Counted from the stretch's first letter, positions 44,396 to 55,276 are shown. The stretch: 64,000 nucleotides of DNA from Persicobacter sp. CCB-QB2 (GCF_001274635.1 NZ_LBGV01000001.1:558001-622000); one strand, 5' to 3'. Notes: generated from the sequence alone by a model not told the origin. Numbers and translations are program-made.

Positions 44396-44430
44396 AAAGG
44401 GAATCCATTTCACAGGATTCCCTTTTTTTG
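44396..44430 (+). terminator. Terminator after rpsO
   Basis: AAGGGAATCC (44397-44406) pairs with GGATTCCCTT (44415-44424), followed by T. It separates rpsO from pnp. Confidence 0.87.
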
Positions 44431-44625
44431 CTAAGAATACCTCCCCCTTATTTGGATAGTTGAAACCTTTTTCGAGGTGATGCTTAAAGATTAAGAGAAA
44501 TTTTGGAAGTGACATAACCCAAGTTTTGAGCGGATGCGTCTGGTGGGGTAAATGCTGGACGAAAGGGGTTATCTTTTTTGCCTCGAATATAGTTTTTAGA
44601 AAGATTCGATTTATAAAATATTAAT

Positions 44626-46847
44626 ATGTATCCAAACGTAATTAACAAAACCTTATCGCTACCTGATGGCAGAACCATCAGCGTGGAAACCGGTAAATTG
44701 GCTAAGCAAGCCGATGGATCCGTTGTTGTTCGCATGGGAGATACCATGTTGTTGGCCACAGTGGTTTCATCGAAAGATGCTCGTGAAGGTGTAGACTTTT
44801 TGCCATTGTCGGTAGACTATCAAGAAAAATTTGCTTCTGCCGGGCGTATCCCTGGGGCTTCTTGAAGCGTGAGGGTAAGCTTTCCGATCATGAAGTATTG
44901 GTGAGCCGTTTGATTGACCGTGCATTGCGTCCATTGTTTCCTGGAGATTATCATGCTGAAACTCAGGTAATGGTTTCCTTGATTTCTGCAGATGAGACTG
45001 CCTTGCCGGATGCTTTGGCTTGTTTCGCAGCTTCAGCAGCGATCGCTGTTTCGGATATTCCTTTTGCTGAGCCGGTAGCGGAAGCACGTGTAGCGCGTGT
45101 GAACGGGGAGTTTGTGGTGAATCCAACTCCTGCACAAATGGCGGAGGCTGATTTGGACTTGATCGTAGCGGCTACGATGGAGAATATCATGATGGTAGAG
45201 GGTGAGATGAAAGAAGTTTCTGAGCAGGATATGCTGGAGGCTTTGAAAGTAGCGCATGCCTCCATCAAAGAAATGTGTAAAATTCAGATCGAGTTGACCG
45301 AAGAAACCGGTAACACTGAAAAGCGTGAGTACTCTCACGAAACACATGACGAAGAGTTAGAGAAAGAAATGTTTGAGCAATTGTACGATAAAGTATACGC
45401 AGTTGCTAAACAATTGATTAGTAATAAAAAAGAGCGCTCTGCTGCTTTTGCGAAAGTAAAAGAAGAATATATCGAGTCTCTTGGTGAGGATACGGAAGTA
45501 GATCTAGGTTTAGTGAGTACTTACTTCGGTAAAATCAATAAAAAAGCGTCTCGTAATTTAGTGTTGGACGAAAAAATCCGTTTGGATGGTCGTCAGCCAG
45601 AGCAGGTTCGCCCAATCTGGTCAGAAATTGATTACTTGCCTTCAGCACATGGTTCCGCGGTATTTACCCGTGGGGAAACGCAATCATTGTGTACAACAAC
45701 TTTAGGTACAAAGCTGGATGAGCAAATGATTGATGGTGCGATGCATCAGGGAACGAATCGTTTCATCCTGCACTACAACTTCCCGGGTTTTTCTACTGGT
45801 GAGGCAAAGCCTAACCGTGGACCTGGACGTCGTGAGGTAGGACATGGTAATTTGGCATTGCGTGCATTGAAGCAGGTATTGCCATCTCATGAAGAAAATC
45901 CATACACCATCCGTATCGTTTCTGATATTTTGGAATCAAATGGTTCCTCGTCTATGGCGACCGTATGTGGTGGGTGTCTTTCTATGATGGATGCTGGTGT
46001 GCCGATTAAAGCCCCTGTATCAGGTGTTGCAATGGGGATGATCTCTGATGTAGAAACAGATCGCCATGTCGTATTGACGGATATCTTGGGTGATGAGGAT
46101 CACTTGGGAGATATGGACTTCAAAGTAACCGGTACGGAAGATGGTATCACTGCTTGTCAAATGGACATCAAAGTAGAGGGTCTTTCTTATGAAGTATTGG
46201 AGCAGGCATTGATGCAAGCGCGTGACGGCCGTCTTCATATCTTGAATGAGATGAAGAAGACCATCGCTACTCCTCGCGGAGAGATGAAGCCGCATACGCC
46301 AAGAACGGTAAGTTTGAAAATCGCTCGTGATATGATCGGTGCGGTAATCGGGCCTGGTGGAAAGATTGTTCAGGAGATTCAAAAAGAAACCGGTGCTACT
46401 ATCGTGATCGAAGAAGTAGAAGCTGGTGGATTGGTGAATATCTTTGCCGCTTCTCAAGATACCATGGATAAAGCCGTGGCTTGGGTGAAAGGTATTGTAG
46501 CGATGCCGGAAGAGGGCGAAGTATACGAAGGTAAAGTGAAATCAATCACTGCTTTTGGTGCTTTCGTTGAATTTATGCCTGGTAAAGAAGGATTGTTGCA
46601 CATTTCTGAAGTGAAGTGGGAGCGTCTGGAAAGCATGGAAGGTGTAATTGAAGTAGGCGAGCAGATTCAGGTGAAATTGATCGAAATCGACAAGCGCACT
46701 GGAAAATATCGTCTTTCTCGCAAAGTATTGCTAGAAAAGCCTGAAGGATATCAGGAACGCCCTCCTCGTCAAGACAGAGGAAATCGTGGTGACCGTGGCG
46801 ATCGTCGTGGTGGACGCGATAATCGTGACCGAAGAAGAGATTCTTAA
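44626..46847 (+). CDS. pnp: Polyribonucleotide nucleotidyltransferase (PNPase), frameshifted
   Basis: Two frames (44626-44865 and 44862-46847) make one PNPase of about 740 residues. The first RNase PH domain starts [20 protein letters not shown]; the break lies in the G-run 44854-44857, where one more G would read [17 protein letters not shown], the conserved sequence. Then come the helical linker, the second RNase PH domain ([25 protein letters not shown] [11 protein letters not shown]), a KH domain with [15 protein letters not shown], an S1 domain with [15 protein letters not shown], and an Arg/Gly/Asp-rich tail. It degrades RNA 3' to 5' with phosphate. The break is probably a sequencing error. 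Confidence 0.93.
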
Positions 46848-47030
46848 TTTCCTGATTTTCAGGAATATTGGTTCGATATTTGTAGTTTGTTAAGAGGTTG
46901 ACGAAATAAAAAGTAGGAAAATTGATTACACCTTGAAACCCGCTTTTTCTTTTGTCGTATAATAAATGATGCACTTCTGCCTGAAGGCATATTTCGTTAA
47001 CCTCGGATTTCAGTAAACGCTTAATTACGG

Positions 47031-47894
47031 ATGAGACAACTTAAGATCAGTAAACAGATCACTAACAGGGAAAGCCAGTCCCTTGATAAATATCTTCAGG
47101 AAATTGGTAAAGTTGACCTACTAACTCCAGAAGAAGAGGTAACGCTAGCAAAGAGAATCCGCGAAGGAGACCAAATGGCTTTGGAGAAATTGACTAAAGC
47201 TAACCTTCGATTCGTAGTTTCTGTAGCCAAGCAGTATCAAAATCAGGGTTTGTCCTTGGGTGATTTGATCAATGAGGGTAACCTTGGTTTGATCAAGGCC
47301 GCTCAGCGTTTTGATGAAACTCGTGGTTTTAAATTTATCTCTTATGCGGTTTGGTGGATTCGTCAGTCCATCCTACAAGCTTTGGCAGAGCAGTCTCGTA
47401 TTGTTCGTTTGCCATTGAACCGTGTAGGGTCTTTGAATAAAATCTCCAAGACTTTCTCAGAGTTGGAGCAGCGCTTTGAGCGTGAGCCATCTCCGGAAGA
47501 ATTGGCAGAGGTATTGGATGTAAATACTTCTGAGGTGGTGGATACTTTGAAAATTTCCGGTCGCCATGTGTCTGTAGATGCTCCTTTCGTTCAGGGAGAG
47601 GAAAACAGTTTGTTGGATGTATTGGAAAATGATACAGAGGAAACGCCGGATTCAGAATTGATCAGTGATTCATTACGTCGTGAGGTGCAGCGTGCGCTTT
47701 CTACCCTTACTCAACGTGAGGCAGATGTGATTTCGCTTTATTTTGGACTGAATGGAGAGCAGGCCATGACTTTGGAAGAGATCGGGGAGAAATTTAATCT
47801 TACTCGTGAGCGTGTGCGCCAGATCAAAGAGAAGGCGATTCGCCGTTTACGTCATACTTCACGTTCTAAAGCACTTAAGCCTTATTTGGGCTAA
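47031..47894 (+). CDS. rpoD: Primary RNA polymerase sigma factor RpoD/SigA
   Basis: A 287-residue primary sigma factor, short because it lacks the long region 1.1 and the spacer, as usual in Bacteroidota. Region 1.2 is [20 protein letters not shown], region 2 contains [20 protein letters not shown] and [13 protein letters not shown], region 3 follows, and region 4 ends with [20 protein letters not shown]. It recognises the TTG/TAnnTTTG promoters seen across the window. Single gene, followed by a terminator. Confidence 0.97.
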   Translation: MRQLKISKQITNRESQSLDKYLQEIGKVDLLTPEEEVTLAKRIREGDQMALEKLTKANLRFVVSVAKQYQNQGLSLGDLINEGNLGLIKAAQRFDETRGFKFISYAVWWIRQSILQALAEQSRIVRLPLNRVGSLNKISKTFSELEQRFEREPSPEELAEVLDVNTSEVVDTLKISGRHVSVDAPFVQGEENSLLDVLENDTEETPDSELISDSLRREVQRALSTLTQREADVISLYFGLNGEQAMTLEEIGEKFNLTRERVRQIKEKAIRRLRHTSRSKALKPYLG

Positions 47895-47919
47895 TAGAAT
47901 ATTGATTATTTCATCATTA

Positions 47920-47946
47920 AAAGGTCTCAGTAGAGACCTTTTTTTT
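47920..47946 (+). terminator. Terminator after rpoD
   Basis: AAGGTCTC (47921-47928) pairs with GAGACCTT (47933-47940), followed by T. Its tail runs into a TAACTTTG (47948-47955) that could be the -7 element of the trxB promoter. Confidence 0.85.
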
Positions 47947-48028
47947 GTAACTTTGGAGCTATTATTGTTCGTTTTTTACAAGAAAAAGCGCTTTTAAGCA
48001 ATAGAATACTATAAAACAAAAAAATAAA

Positions 48029-48982
48029 ATGACAACCGAATCTGTTGACGTATTAATCATTGGTTCTGGTCCTGCGGGTTATACTGCAGCCATTTATGCT
48101 TCGCGTGCTGGTTTAAAGCCAGTATTGTATCAGGGAATTCAGCCTGGTGGTCAGTTGACGATCACTAATGATGTGGAAAACTTCCCAGGTTATCCTGAAG
48201 GAATTAATGGTCCTTCTATGATGATGGATTTCCAAAGTCAGGCGCAGCGTTTCGGAACAGACATTCGTACCGGTATTGCCACTTCAGTGGATTTCTCTTC
48301 TTACCCTCATAAAGTAGTGATCGATGAGGCTCACGAGGTAACTGCTAAGTCGGTGATTATCTCTACTGGTGCTTCTGCAAAGTGGTTGGGGCTTCCTTCA
48401 GAGGATGAATATAATGGAAGAGGAGTTTCTGCCTGTGCAGTATGTGATGGTTTCTTCTATCGTGGCAAAGACGTTGCGGTAGTAGGTGGTGGTGATACCG
48501 CTGCAGAAGAAGCGACTTATCTTTCCAAATTGGCCAATAAGGTTTACTTGATTGTTCGTCGTGATGAAATGCGTGCTTCAAAAATTATGCAGGCGCGTGT
48601 TGATCAAACGGAGAATATCGAGGTTTTGTGGAATACTTCTACAGATGAAATTCTGGGAGATGAGAGCGGCGTGAATGCAGCTCGATTGATCAATAATGTA
48701 ACGAAGGAGAAATATGAAATTGAGGTTTCAGGATTTTTTGTTGCCATTGGTCATAAACCGAATACCGATATCTTTTCTAAATATGTTAATATGGATGAGA
48801 GCGGCTATATCCAAACGGAAGCCGGCACATCCAAAACCAATGTGGAAGGGGTATTTGCAGCCGGAGATGCGCAAGACAATGTTTATCGTCAGGCCATCAC
48901 TGCTGCAGGAACAGGATGTATGGCAGCCCTGGATGCTGAACGTTTCTTAGCCGCCAAAGAAATGGAAATGACAGCTGAATAA
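48029..48982 (+). CDS. trxB: Thioredoxin reductase
   Basis: A 317-residue flavoprotein that reduces thioredoxin with NADPH. The FAD motif is GSGPAGYTAAIYASRAG at residues 11-27, the redox-active site is CAVCDGFFYRGKDV, the NADPH motif is VVGGGDTAAEEA, and the C-terminal FAD contact is GVFAAGDAQDNVYRQA. It is first in a close group with the M23 peptidase and bshB1 genes (gaps of five and seven bases). Confidence 0.96.
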   Translation: MTTESVDVLIIGSGPAGYTAAIYASRAGLKPVLYQGIQPGGQLTITNDVENFPGYPEGINGPSMMMDFQSQAQRFGTDIRTGIATSVDFSSYPHKVVIDEAHEVTAKSVIISTGASAKWLGLPSEDEYNGRGVSACAVCDGFFYRGKDVAVVGGGDTAAEEATYLSKLANKVYLIVRRDEMRASKIMQARVDQTENIEVLWNTSTDEILGDESGVNAARLINNVTKEKYEIEVSGFFVAIGHKPNTDIFSKYVNMDESGYIQTEAGTSKTNVEGVFAAGDAQDNVYRQAITAAGTGCMAALDAERFLAAKEMEMTAE

Positions 48983-48987
48983 GTAGC

Positions 48988-50022
48988 GTGAAAAAACATT
49001 ATTTAATTATGATTTTGGCCATCGTCGTGAGTATTCCGGCGATGGCGCAAAAATCCCAAAAGAAGTCTTTCTGGGATTTTTTTAGGTTAAAAAAACAGAA
49101 AACACCATCCGAAGTATACTTTGTTCCAGATTCATTATTGGAATACAGTATGGAAGAGGCTTATTTAAAGGAAAGTGAGGCCATTGACGATTTTAATTTC
49201 GTTTTTGATTCATTAGAAATAGCGGAAATGGTGCGTCCTCCACGATCTGTTTTTGACTATGATGATAGTTGTAGAACGAATATAGGCACCTTGGATATCC
49301 CTTGTTTCTTTTTGGAGAGCCAGGATTATTATTCGGAATGGTCAACAGTAAACCTAAATCCTTATCAGGTAGATGGTACCAAATTTAAGGACACTTTGGA
49401 TTTACCGTTGTTCGATGATAAACACGCTTATGTGTCTCCTTTGGCCAAGGATACTTACATTACTTCAGGTTTTGGCATGAGAAGATATCGTTGGCATTAT
49501 GGAACGGATCTTAAATTGCAAACCGGCGATAGTGTATTAACCGTTTTTGATGGTGTGGTACGTATGGCTCGCTATGACCGTCGCGGTTACGGCTATTATG
49601 TGGTCGTGCGCCATTCCAATGGGTTGGAGACTTTATATGGTCATCTTTCGAAGATTTTAGTAAAAGTTGGGCAGGAGGTTAAAGCAGGTGAATTAATTGG
49701 GAAGGGGGGAAACACGGGGCGAAGTACCGGTTCGCATTTGCATATAGAAGTACGCTATAAGGGGATGGCGATTAATCCGGAAGAGTTTTTTGATTTTGAA
49801 GACAAAAGTATTCCTTTAAAAGAGGAAGTTTTGAGTTTGAATCCGGAAACTTTTGCCTATTTGAAAGAGGTTAGAAAGGTAGTTCACCACCGAATTCGTA
49901 GTGGGGATACTTTATCCCATATTGCAAGAAGGTATCATACTTCTATTAATAAGATTTGCAGGCTAAATGGGATGAGCCGAAATACAGTGCTCCGTGTCGG
50001 TAAGGTAATTCGGGTAAGATAA
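48988..50022 (+). CDS. M23 peptidase with LysM domain
   Basis: A 344-residue exported protein. A signal peptide (1-20, ending AMAQ) is followed by an unconserved part, then the LytM/M23 metallopeptidase domain (about 150-265), with RWHYGTDLKLQTGDSV and SHLHIEVRYKGMAINP as zinc-site motifs, and a C-terminal LysM domain (about 298-344, IRSGDTLSHIARRYHTSINKI). It probably cuts or shapes peptidoglycan in the periplasm. The start is a GTG at 48988, five bases after the trxB stop; I see no better start. Confidence 0.88.
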   Translation: MKKHYLIMILAIVVSIPAMAQKSQKKSFWDFFRLKKQKTPSEVYFVPDSLLEYSMEEAYLKESEAIDDFNFVFDSLEIAEMVRPPRSVFDYDDSCRTNIGTLDIPCFFLESQDYYSEWSTVNLNPYQVDGTKFKDTLDLPLFDDKHAYVSPLAKDTYITSGFGMRRYRWHYGTDLKLQTGDSVLTVFDGVVRMARYDRRGYGYYVVVRHSNGLETLYGHLSKILVKVGQEVKAGELIGKGGNTGRSTGSHLHIEVRYKGMAINPEEFFDFEDKSIPLKEEVLSLNPETFAYLKEVRKVVHHRIRSGDTLSHIARRYHTSINKICRLNGMSRNTVLRVGKVIRVR

Positions 50023-50029
50023 ATTTTTT

Positions 50030-50755
50030 ATGAAATTAGATATATTAGTATTGGCTGCGCATCCTGACGATGCGGAGCTTTCTTGTTCCGGGACAATTTT
50101 ATCTCACATCGCTCAAGGTTATAAGGTCGGCATAGTGGATCTGACACGTGGTGAATTAGGTACGCGTGGTTCTGCTGAACTTAGGGATCAGGAGGCGGTA
50201 GCTTCGGCTAAGATCATGGGTTTGTCTGTACGTGAGAACCTGGCTTTTGAGGATGGGTTCTTTCAAAATGATCGGCAGCACCAATTGGAGGTGGTGAAAG
50301 TGATCAGAAAATATCGGCCAGAAATTGTTTTGTGCAATGCGCAGTCTGACAGGCATCCTGACCATGGGAAAGGTGGGGAATTAGCTAAAACGGCTTGTTT
50401 CTTGGCTGGATTACCAAAGATTGAAACCACACTGGATGGAGAAAAGCAAGAAGCATGGAGGCCGAAAAATTTATACCAGTATATCCAGAGTAATTATATT
50501 CAGCCCGATTTTGTAGTGGATTGTTCTGATTTTTGGGAAAAGAAGGTAGCGGCTATTCGGGCATTTTCTTCCCAATTTCATACTGGTGCTGCGGGCAGTG
50601 ATGAAGGACCTCAAACCTTTATTTCCACCCCCGGATTCATCGATTTTATCAATGCCAGAGGGCGTGAATTTGGGCAGCATATTGGGGTGCAATATGCGGA
50701 GGGATTTACCACTATAAAGTTGATTGGGGTAAAGAATATATTTGACTTAAGTTAA
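50030..50755 (+). CDS. bshB1: Bacillithiol biosynthesis deacetylase BshB1
   Basis: A 241-residue zinc deacetylase of the PIG-L/LmbE family. It has the metal motif LAAHPDDAELSCSGT near the N-terminus, then LTRGELGTRGSAELRDQEA and QSDRHPDHGKGGELA, and the BshB1-type end IGVQYAEGFTTIKLIGVKNI. It removes the acetyl group from GlcNAc-malate in bacillithiol synthesis. Its place next to trxB hints at a thiol-redox group. Confidence 0.93.
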   Translation: MKLDILVLAAHPDDAELSCSGTILSHIAQGYKVGIVDLTRGELGTRGSAELRDQEAVASAKIMGLSVRENLAFEDGFFQNDRQHQLEVVKVIRKYRPEIVLCNAQSDRHPDHGKGGELAKTACFLAGLPKIETTLDGEKQEAWRPKNLYQYIQSNYIQPDFVVDCSDFWEKKVAAIRAFSSQFHTGAAGSDEGPQTFISTPGFIDFINARGREFGQHIGVQYAEGFTTIKLIGVKNIFDLS

Positions 50756-50780
50756 AAGACCGGATTTCCGGTCTTTTTTA
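50754..50780 (+). terminator. Terminator after bshB1
   Basis: AAAGACCGG (50755-50763) pairs with CCGGTCTTT around ATTT, followed by T. Confidence 0.83.
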
Positions 50781-51278
50781 ATGCCTGATTTTTTATTTCA
50801 ATCGGATCGCTGTTTTTATCGATAGTGGGATAGGCAGGATGTTGCATCTTTATATCAACGGAACCTTAATCCAGCGGTTTTGGCCAGCACCGGTGACCGT
50901 CCCTTTGTCTAATAAGAGGAGGCGGAGAGATTCATTTCCATTTATGATCATTATACAAAATATGGATTTGGTCGATGGTCGATGGTGTTGAGGGAGTCGC
51001 TGGTCCCTATTGGTTGGGTGGGTTTAAAATACCATCCAATGGAGCAATATGCCGATTTGAGCTTTCGGTTTTTAGAAAGTCAATGGGGGCAGGGCTATGC
51101 TTTAGAGTCTGCTCTGGCCTGTCAAAATTGGGCCCGGGAAAGAGGAGTACCTAATTTGGTGCTTCGTATTCGAGAAGATCATCAACGGTCATTGAACATA
51201 GCCCGAAAAATGAAAGCTCAATTTAAATATGCATATAAAGAAAGTGGCAAGAAAGTCCACCTTTTCACATTAAGTTAA
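50781..51278 (+). pseudogene. GNAT (RimJ/RimL-type) acetyltransferase pseudogene with three in-frame stops
   Basis: One frame from ATG 50781 to the stop at 51276-51278 reads like a full acetyltransferase: FQSDRCFYR, then DVASLYQRNLNPAVLASTGD, RPFV, EEAERFIS, YGFGRWSMVL, IGWVGLKYHP, FRFLESQWGQGYALESALAC. It is broken by TAG at 50823-50825 and by TAA-TAA at 50910-50915. No frameshift is needed, so the protein is not made whole. An intact part from 50982 could still give 98 residues with the acetyl-CoA site, but that is probably not functional. Confidence 0.82.
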
Positions 51279-51871
51279 TTGTAATTAGGCATGGATATTT
51301 GAATGATCTCCAATTTTCTTGCATCTACGATTCCTAATTTCTTTTCATCCAAGGTGTATACGTCAAAGACTTTACCTTTGGGGATTAGGGTGTTCAGCTT
51401 TCCATTATCATCCGTGGTCATCTTGCGGGCTTTACCGGATTGCTGCTCCTTTAGAATAATCTCCTGATTCGCTGCTTTTTGATTATTAATAGTGTATAGT
51501 GTCAATTTAAGTACGGAATTATTGGGCGAAGGCATCAATTGACCATCCAAGTAAAATGGAAGTACCACTGAAGTGTAATAACGCTGATTAGCAACATCTG
51601 GTACCGTTATTTTTTCAATTTTCGAAGTAGAGGGGGTAGAGATCCAATAATGCCCCCCTTTGGGCAGTTCTCCATTAATAACACCTCGATTATCTGTAGT
51701 CATCACGAAAATTTCATGACTTCGTAGATCTTCAAAGTAAATATCTCCCTGATAAGGAAGGTTCCTCAAATTCTTGAAGGTTATCTGAATTTTTGAGGCA
51801 TTTTCACTTTGTGCCCAAGAGTTATTTAGGGAGCAAAGGTTAATAAGAATTATCGTCAGTAGGATTCTCAT
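51275..51871 (-). CDS. Secreted hypothetical protein with two beta-repeat segments
   Basis: A 198-residue protein with a signal peptide (1-20, ending SWAQ). Two segments look alike, TTDNRGVINGELPKGGHYWI (about 59-78) and TTDDNGKLNTLIPKGKVFDV (about 151-170), each in a beta-rich surrounding. This suggests two carboxypeptidase-regulatory-like or Ig-like domains. It is convergent with the acetyltransferase pseudogene; its stop overlaps that gene's end by four bases. No function can be given. Confidence 0.65.
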   Translation of the reverse strand: MRILLTIILINLCSLNNSWAQSENASKIQITFKNLRNLPYQGDIYFEDLRSHEIFVMTTDNRGVINGELPKGGHYWISTPSTSKIEKITVPDVANQRYYTSVVLPFYLDGQLMPSPNNSVLKLTLYTINNQKAANQEIILKEQQSGKARKMTTDDNGKLNTLIPKGKVFDVYTLDEKKLGIVDARKLEIIQISMPNYN

Positions 51872-52042
51872 AATACTATCGTCAGCTTACTGGGAAAACA
51901 AAGAAAGTCCCTGATTGTCTCAAGCTGCGCTTAAGGTAAAGATTTTTCAGGAGAAGTCCGCTTGGTGTAATTTAAATTATATCAATTTATAATTGGTTTT
52001 AAGTAATTAGTTTGAAATAGGGATCTTCTTTTTTTGAAAATA

Positions 52043-52068
52043 AAAAAGGCTGTCAACCTGACAGCCCT
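52043..52068 (-). terminator. Terminator after pflA
   Basis: GGCTGTCA pairs with TGACAGCC around ACC; on the minus strand it is followed by a T-rich run. Confidence 0.83.
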
Positions 52069-52072
52069 GTAA

Positions 52073-52846
52073 CTATTTTATTTTCACTTCTTTGAAATAT
52101 TTTCTAAGAATTTCAGCAGCTTCTTCAATGCTTTCCTGGGTTGGAGGTTCCACATCCTTTAATTCATATTCCATGTTCAGAACTTCCCACTTATTTACCC
52201 CTAATTTGTGGTAAGGAATAAGTTCGATTTTCTCAATGGTTTGGTAGTCTTTGAAATGTTGACCAAGTGCTTCAATATGCTCCGGCTGATCGGACCAGCC
52301 TGGTACCAATACATATCGTAACCACATGGGCTTACCGGTTTCTTCCCGATAAGCGGCAAGCTTAAGGGTGGTATTATTACTTAGGCCGGTGAGTTTTTTG
52401 TGCCATTCATCATCAAAATGCTTTACATCCAGCATGATCAAATCTGTTTCTTCCAATAAGTCTTTGGTTTGTTGGTCCAACAAACGCCCGTTGGTATCTA
52501 AACAGGTATTGATGCCTTCTTCATGCAGCATTTTGAAGAAAGTTAATAGTTTCCCTCTCTGTAATAGTGGTTCTCCACCAGATACTGTAACCCCACCAGT
52601 TTTTGCAAAGTAAGAACGCATGTTTTTGGCCCGACGCAAAAGTTCACTCATCTCCTCGAATTTGCCACCATTCACATCGAGTGTGTCCGGGTTTTGGCAA
52701 TACAGGCATCTGAATTGGCAACCTTGGACAAATATTACGAAGCGAATGCCCGGACCATCGTGCGTTCCGAAGGTTTCGAGGGAGTGAATTCTTAATTTAT
52801 GGGGGTCTTGTTGATTGAGGGCTGTTGCGTCTTGAGCGGCTAGCAT
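52073..52846 (-). CDS. pflA: Pyruvate formate-lyase activating enzyme
   Basis: A 257-residue radical SAM enzyme. It installs the glycyl radical in PflB. The cluster motif is CQFRCLYCQNPDT (CxxxCxxC, about residues 41-48), preceded by ETFGTHDGPGIRFVIF, and followed by GGVTVSGGEPLLQ and LDTNGR. It is downstream of pflB on the minus strand, with a terminator-like hairpin between them. So it may be expressed at a lower level or from its own promoter. Confidence 0.95.
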   Translation of the reverse strand: MLAAQDATALNQQDPHKLRIHSLETFGTHDGPGIRFVIFVQGCQFRCLYCQNPDTLDVNGGKFEEMSELLRRAKNMRSYFAKTGGVTVSGGEPLLQRGKLLTFFKMLHEEGINTCLDTNGRLLDQQTKDLLEETDLIMLDVKHFDDEWHKKLTGLSNNTTLKLAAYREETGKPMWLRYVLVPGWSDQPEHIEALGQHFKDYQTIEKIELIPYHKLGVNKWEVLNMEYELKDVEPPTQESIEEAAEILRKYFKEVKIK

Positions 52847-52907
52847 AGTTTGTGGAATAATTTGAGTTCTGTTGATCGCGGAGAATATACGGATTGCGAA
52901 TGGAAAT

Positions 52908-52945
52908 AAAAAAGGCGCCCGGAAGATCGAACGCCTTTTTGAATA
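52908..52945 (-). terminator. Terminator-like hairpin between pflB and pflA
   Basis: AAAAGGCG (about 52911-52917) pairs with CGCCTTTTT (about 52931-52939). On the minus strand it follows pflB, with a T-run, and may reduce read-through into pflA. Confidence 0.7.
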
Positions 52946-52990
52946 TTGCTAATCTTCAAAATTGACTGAGGTCAATTAAAAAGAATATGA

Positions 52991-55243
52991 TTACATAGAC
53001 TCGTGGAAAGTACGAGCGATAACTTCCAACTGGTGTGCTTTAGACAAACGAACGAAGTTTACAGCGTAACCAGAAACACGGATCGTCAACTGTGGATAGT
53101 TCTCAGGATTTTCGTAAGCATCCATCAAAGTATCACGGTTCAATACGTTTACGTTCAGGTGGTGTGCCATATCAGCTTCAGTTTCACCATTGAAGTAACC
53201 GTCCATCATGTTCACCAAGTTAGTGATTTGATCACCGCGATCAGCACCCAAAGCCTTAGGAACGATAGAGAAAGTATTGGAGATACCATCCTGTGCATCG
53301 TTGTAGTCCAATTTCGCTACTGAGTTCAATGAAGCAACCGCACCATTTCTGTCACGGCCGTGCATTGGGTTAGCACCCGGAGCAAAAGACTCACCTGCTT
53401 TACGTCCGTCAGGAGTAGCACCGGTTTTCTTACCGTACATTACGTTAGAAGTAATGGTCAACAAAGACATGGTAGGAACCGCGTTGCGGTAAGTAGCATG
53501 TTTCTTCAATTCGTTGAAGAAGTAGTGCGTGATTTCTTGTGCGATGCTATCTACGCGATCGTCATCGTTACCGTACTCAGGATATTCTCCTTCAGTTTTG
53601 AAATCAACAGCCAAACCTTGCTCGTTACGGATGGCAGTAGTCTTACCAAATTTGATTGCAGACAAGGAGTCAGCGATGATAGAGATACCAGCAGCACCGT
53701 AAGCCATATCGATACCTGGGTTGGTATCCAAGAAAGCAAACTGTGATTTTTCGTAGTAATAATGATCGTGCATGTAGTGGATCATGTTCATCGACTTCGC
53801 GTAAACACGAGCAACTTCATCCATCGCCTTTTTGAAGCGATCCATTACTTCGTCATAGTTCAATACATCGGAAGTAAGTGGAGCGATACCCTCAATACAA
53901 GTAACACCGTCTTTTTCCTCACGACCACTGTTCAATGCCAACAACAATGTCTTAGGCAAGTTAGTACGAGCACCGAAGAACTGAATACGCTTACCGATAG
54001 ACTGCTGAGATACACAACATGCGATACCATAGTCATCAGAACCACGGTTTGGACGCATCAAGTCATCATTTTCGTACTGTACAGAAGAAGTATCGATAGA
54101 AACCTGAGCACAGAATTCTTTGAAACCTTGAGGTAAAGCCTCAGACCAAAGCACAGTCAAGTTTGGCTCTGGAGATGCACCCAAGTTGTAAAGGGTCTGC
54201 AAGAAACGGAAAGAAGTTTTCGTTACTTTGGTACGACCGTCATTGAATTGACCACCAATCGCTTCCGTTACCCAAGTTGGGTCACCACCGAAGATCTCAT
54301 CGTAAGCGCCTGGACGCAAGTGACGTACCATACGCAACTTCATTACGAAGTGGTCGATGAACTCCTGAGCTTGTGATTCAGTCAAAGTACCTGCTTTCAA
54401 TTCTGCCTCGATGTAGATATCAAGGAAAGAAGAAACGTTACCCAATGACATCGCTGCACCATCTTGCTCTTTTACGGCAGCCAAATATGCGAAGTATACC
54501 CACTGTACTGCTTCCTGAGCGTTTTTCGCTGGCTCAGTTACGTCAAGACCGTAGAATCCAGCCATTACCTCGATGTCTTTCAATGCAGAAATCTGCATGT
54601 TGATTTCTTCGCGTAGACGGATTTGATCTTTGATGTCACCGAATTCAACTTTAATGTTGTTGAAGTCAGCAGTTTTTGCAGCGATCAATTGCTTAGTACC
54701 GTAAAGTGCTAAACGACGGTAGTCACCAATGATACGACCACGTGCATAGTTATCAGGAAGACCAGTCAAAATTCCTTTAGAACGGAAAGTACGGATCTCT
54801 TTGTCGTAAACCGAGAATACCGCATTGTTGTGGTCTTTTACGTAGTTGAAAACATTAGTAACAGAAGGGTTAACTTCCATTCCACGTTCTTTAACAGCGT
54901 TTTCTACTACACGGTAACCTCCGTAAGGCTTCATTGCACGCTTCAACAATTCGTCAGTTTGTAAACCTACGATAGTTTCCAAACCTTCAACGATGTAGCC
55001 TGCTTTGTGACTTGTTGCAGAAGAGATAGTATCAGTGTCGATGTCGCGACAACCATCTTTCGCACGCTCTTCTTTCATTGCCACCATACAAGCTTCCCAC
55101 AATTTAGTGGTCGCCTCTGTTGGGCCTGCAAGGAAAGATGCATCTCCTTCATAAGGAGTGATGTTCAATTCAACGAAGTTCTTTGGGTTGATTTCATTCA
55201 CCCAAGTACCTTCTACAAAGCCAAGCTCTTTAACTTCTGCCAT
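52991..55243 (-). CDS. pflB: Pyruvate formate-lyase (formate C-acetyltransferase)
   Basis: A 750-residue glycyl radical enzyme that turns pyruvate and CoA into acetyl-CoA and formate in anaerobic growth. The active-site cysteine pair is in [21 protein letters not shown] (split here as GIACCVSQQ and [10 protein letters not shown]). The radical Gly is in the C-terminal [13 protein letters not shown]. Length and motifs match the E. coli type. It starts 33 bases after focA on the same strand. Oxygen inactivates the radical form. Confidence 0.97.
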   Translation of the reverse strand: MAEVKELGFVEGTWVNEINPKNFVELNITPYEGDASFLAGPTEATTKLWEACMVAMKEERAKDGCRDIDTDTISSATSHKAGYIVEGLETIVGLQTDELLKRAMKPYGGYRVVENAVKERGMEVNPSVTNVFNYVKDHNNAVFSVYDKEIRTFRSKGILTGLPDNYARGRIIGDYRRLALYGTKQLIAAKTADFNNIKVEFGDIKDQIRLREEINMQISALKDIEVMAGFYGLDVTEPAKNAQEAVQWVYFAYLAAVKEQDGAAMSLGNVSSFLDIYIEAELKAGTLTESQAQEFIDHFVMKLRMVRHLRPGAYDEIFGGDPTWVTEAIGGQFNDGRTKVTKTSFRFLQTLYNLGASPEPNLTVLWSEALPQGFKEFCAQVSIDTSSVQYENDDLMRPNRGSDDYGIACCVSQQSIGKRIQFFGARTNLPKTLLLALNSGREEKDGVTCIEGIAPLTSDVLNYDEVMDRFKKAMDEVARVYAKSMNMIHYMHDHYYYEKSQFAFLDTNPGIDMAYGAAGISIIADSLSAIKFGKTTAIRNEQGLAVDFKTEGEYPEYGNDDDRVDSIAQEITHYFFNELKKHATYRNAVPTMSLLTITSNVMYGKKTGATPDGRKAGESFAPGANPMHGRDRNGAVASLNSVAKLDYNDAQDGISNTFSIVPKALGADRGDQITNLVNMMDGYFNGETEADMAHHLNVNVLNRDTLMDAYENPENYPQLTIRVSGYAVNFVRLSKAHQLEVIARTFHESM

Positions 55244-55276
55244 TTTTAAAGGAATTTGATATTTAAGGGATATACT

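Noticed and set aside
53003..54136. Several frames of 100 or more codons antisense to pflB
   Set aside because: They are shadows of a well-conserved gene with strong codon bias and show no family features.
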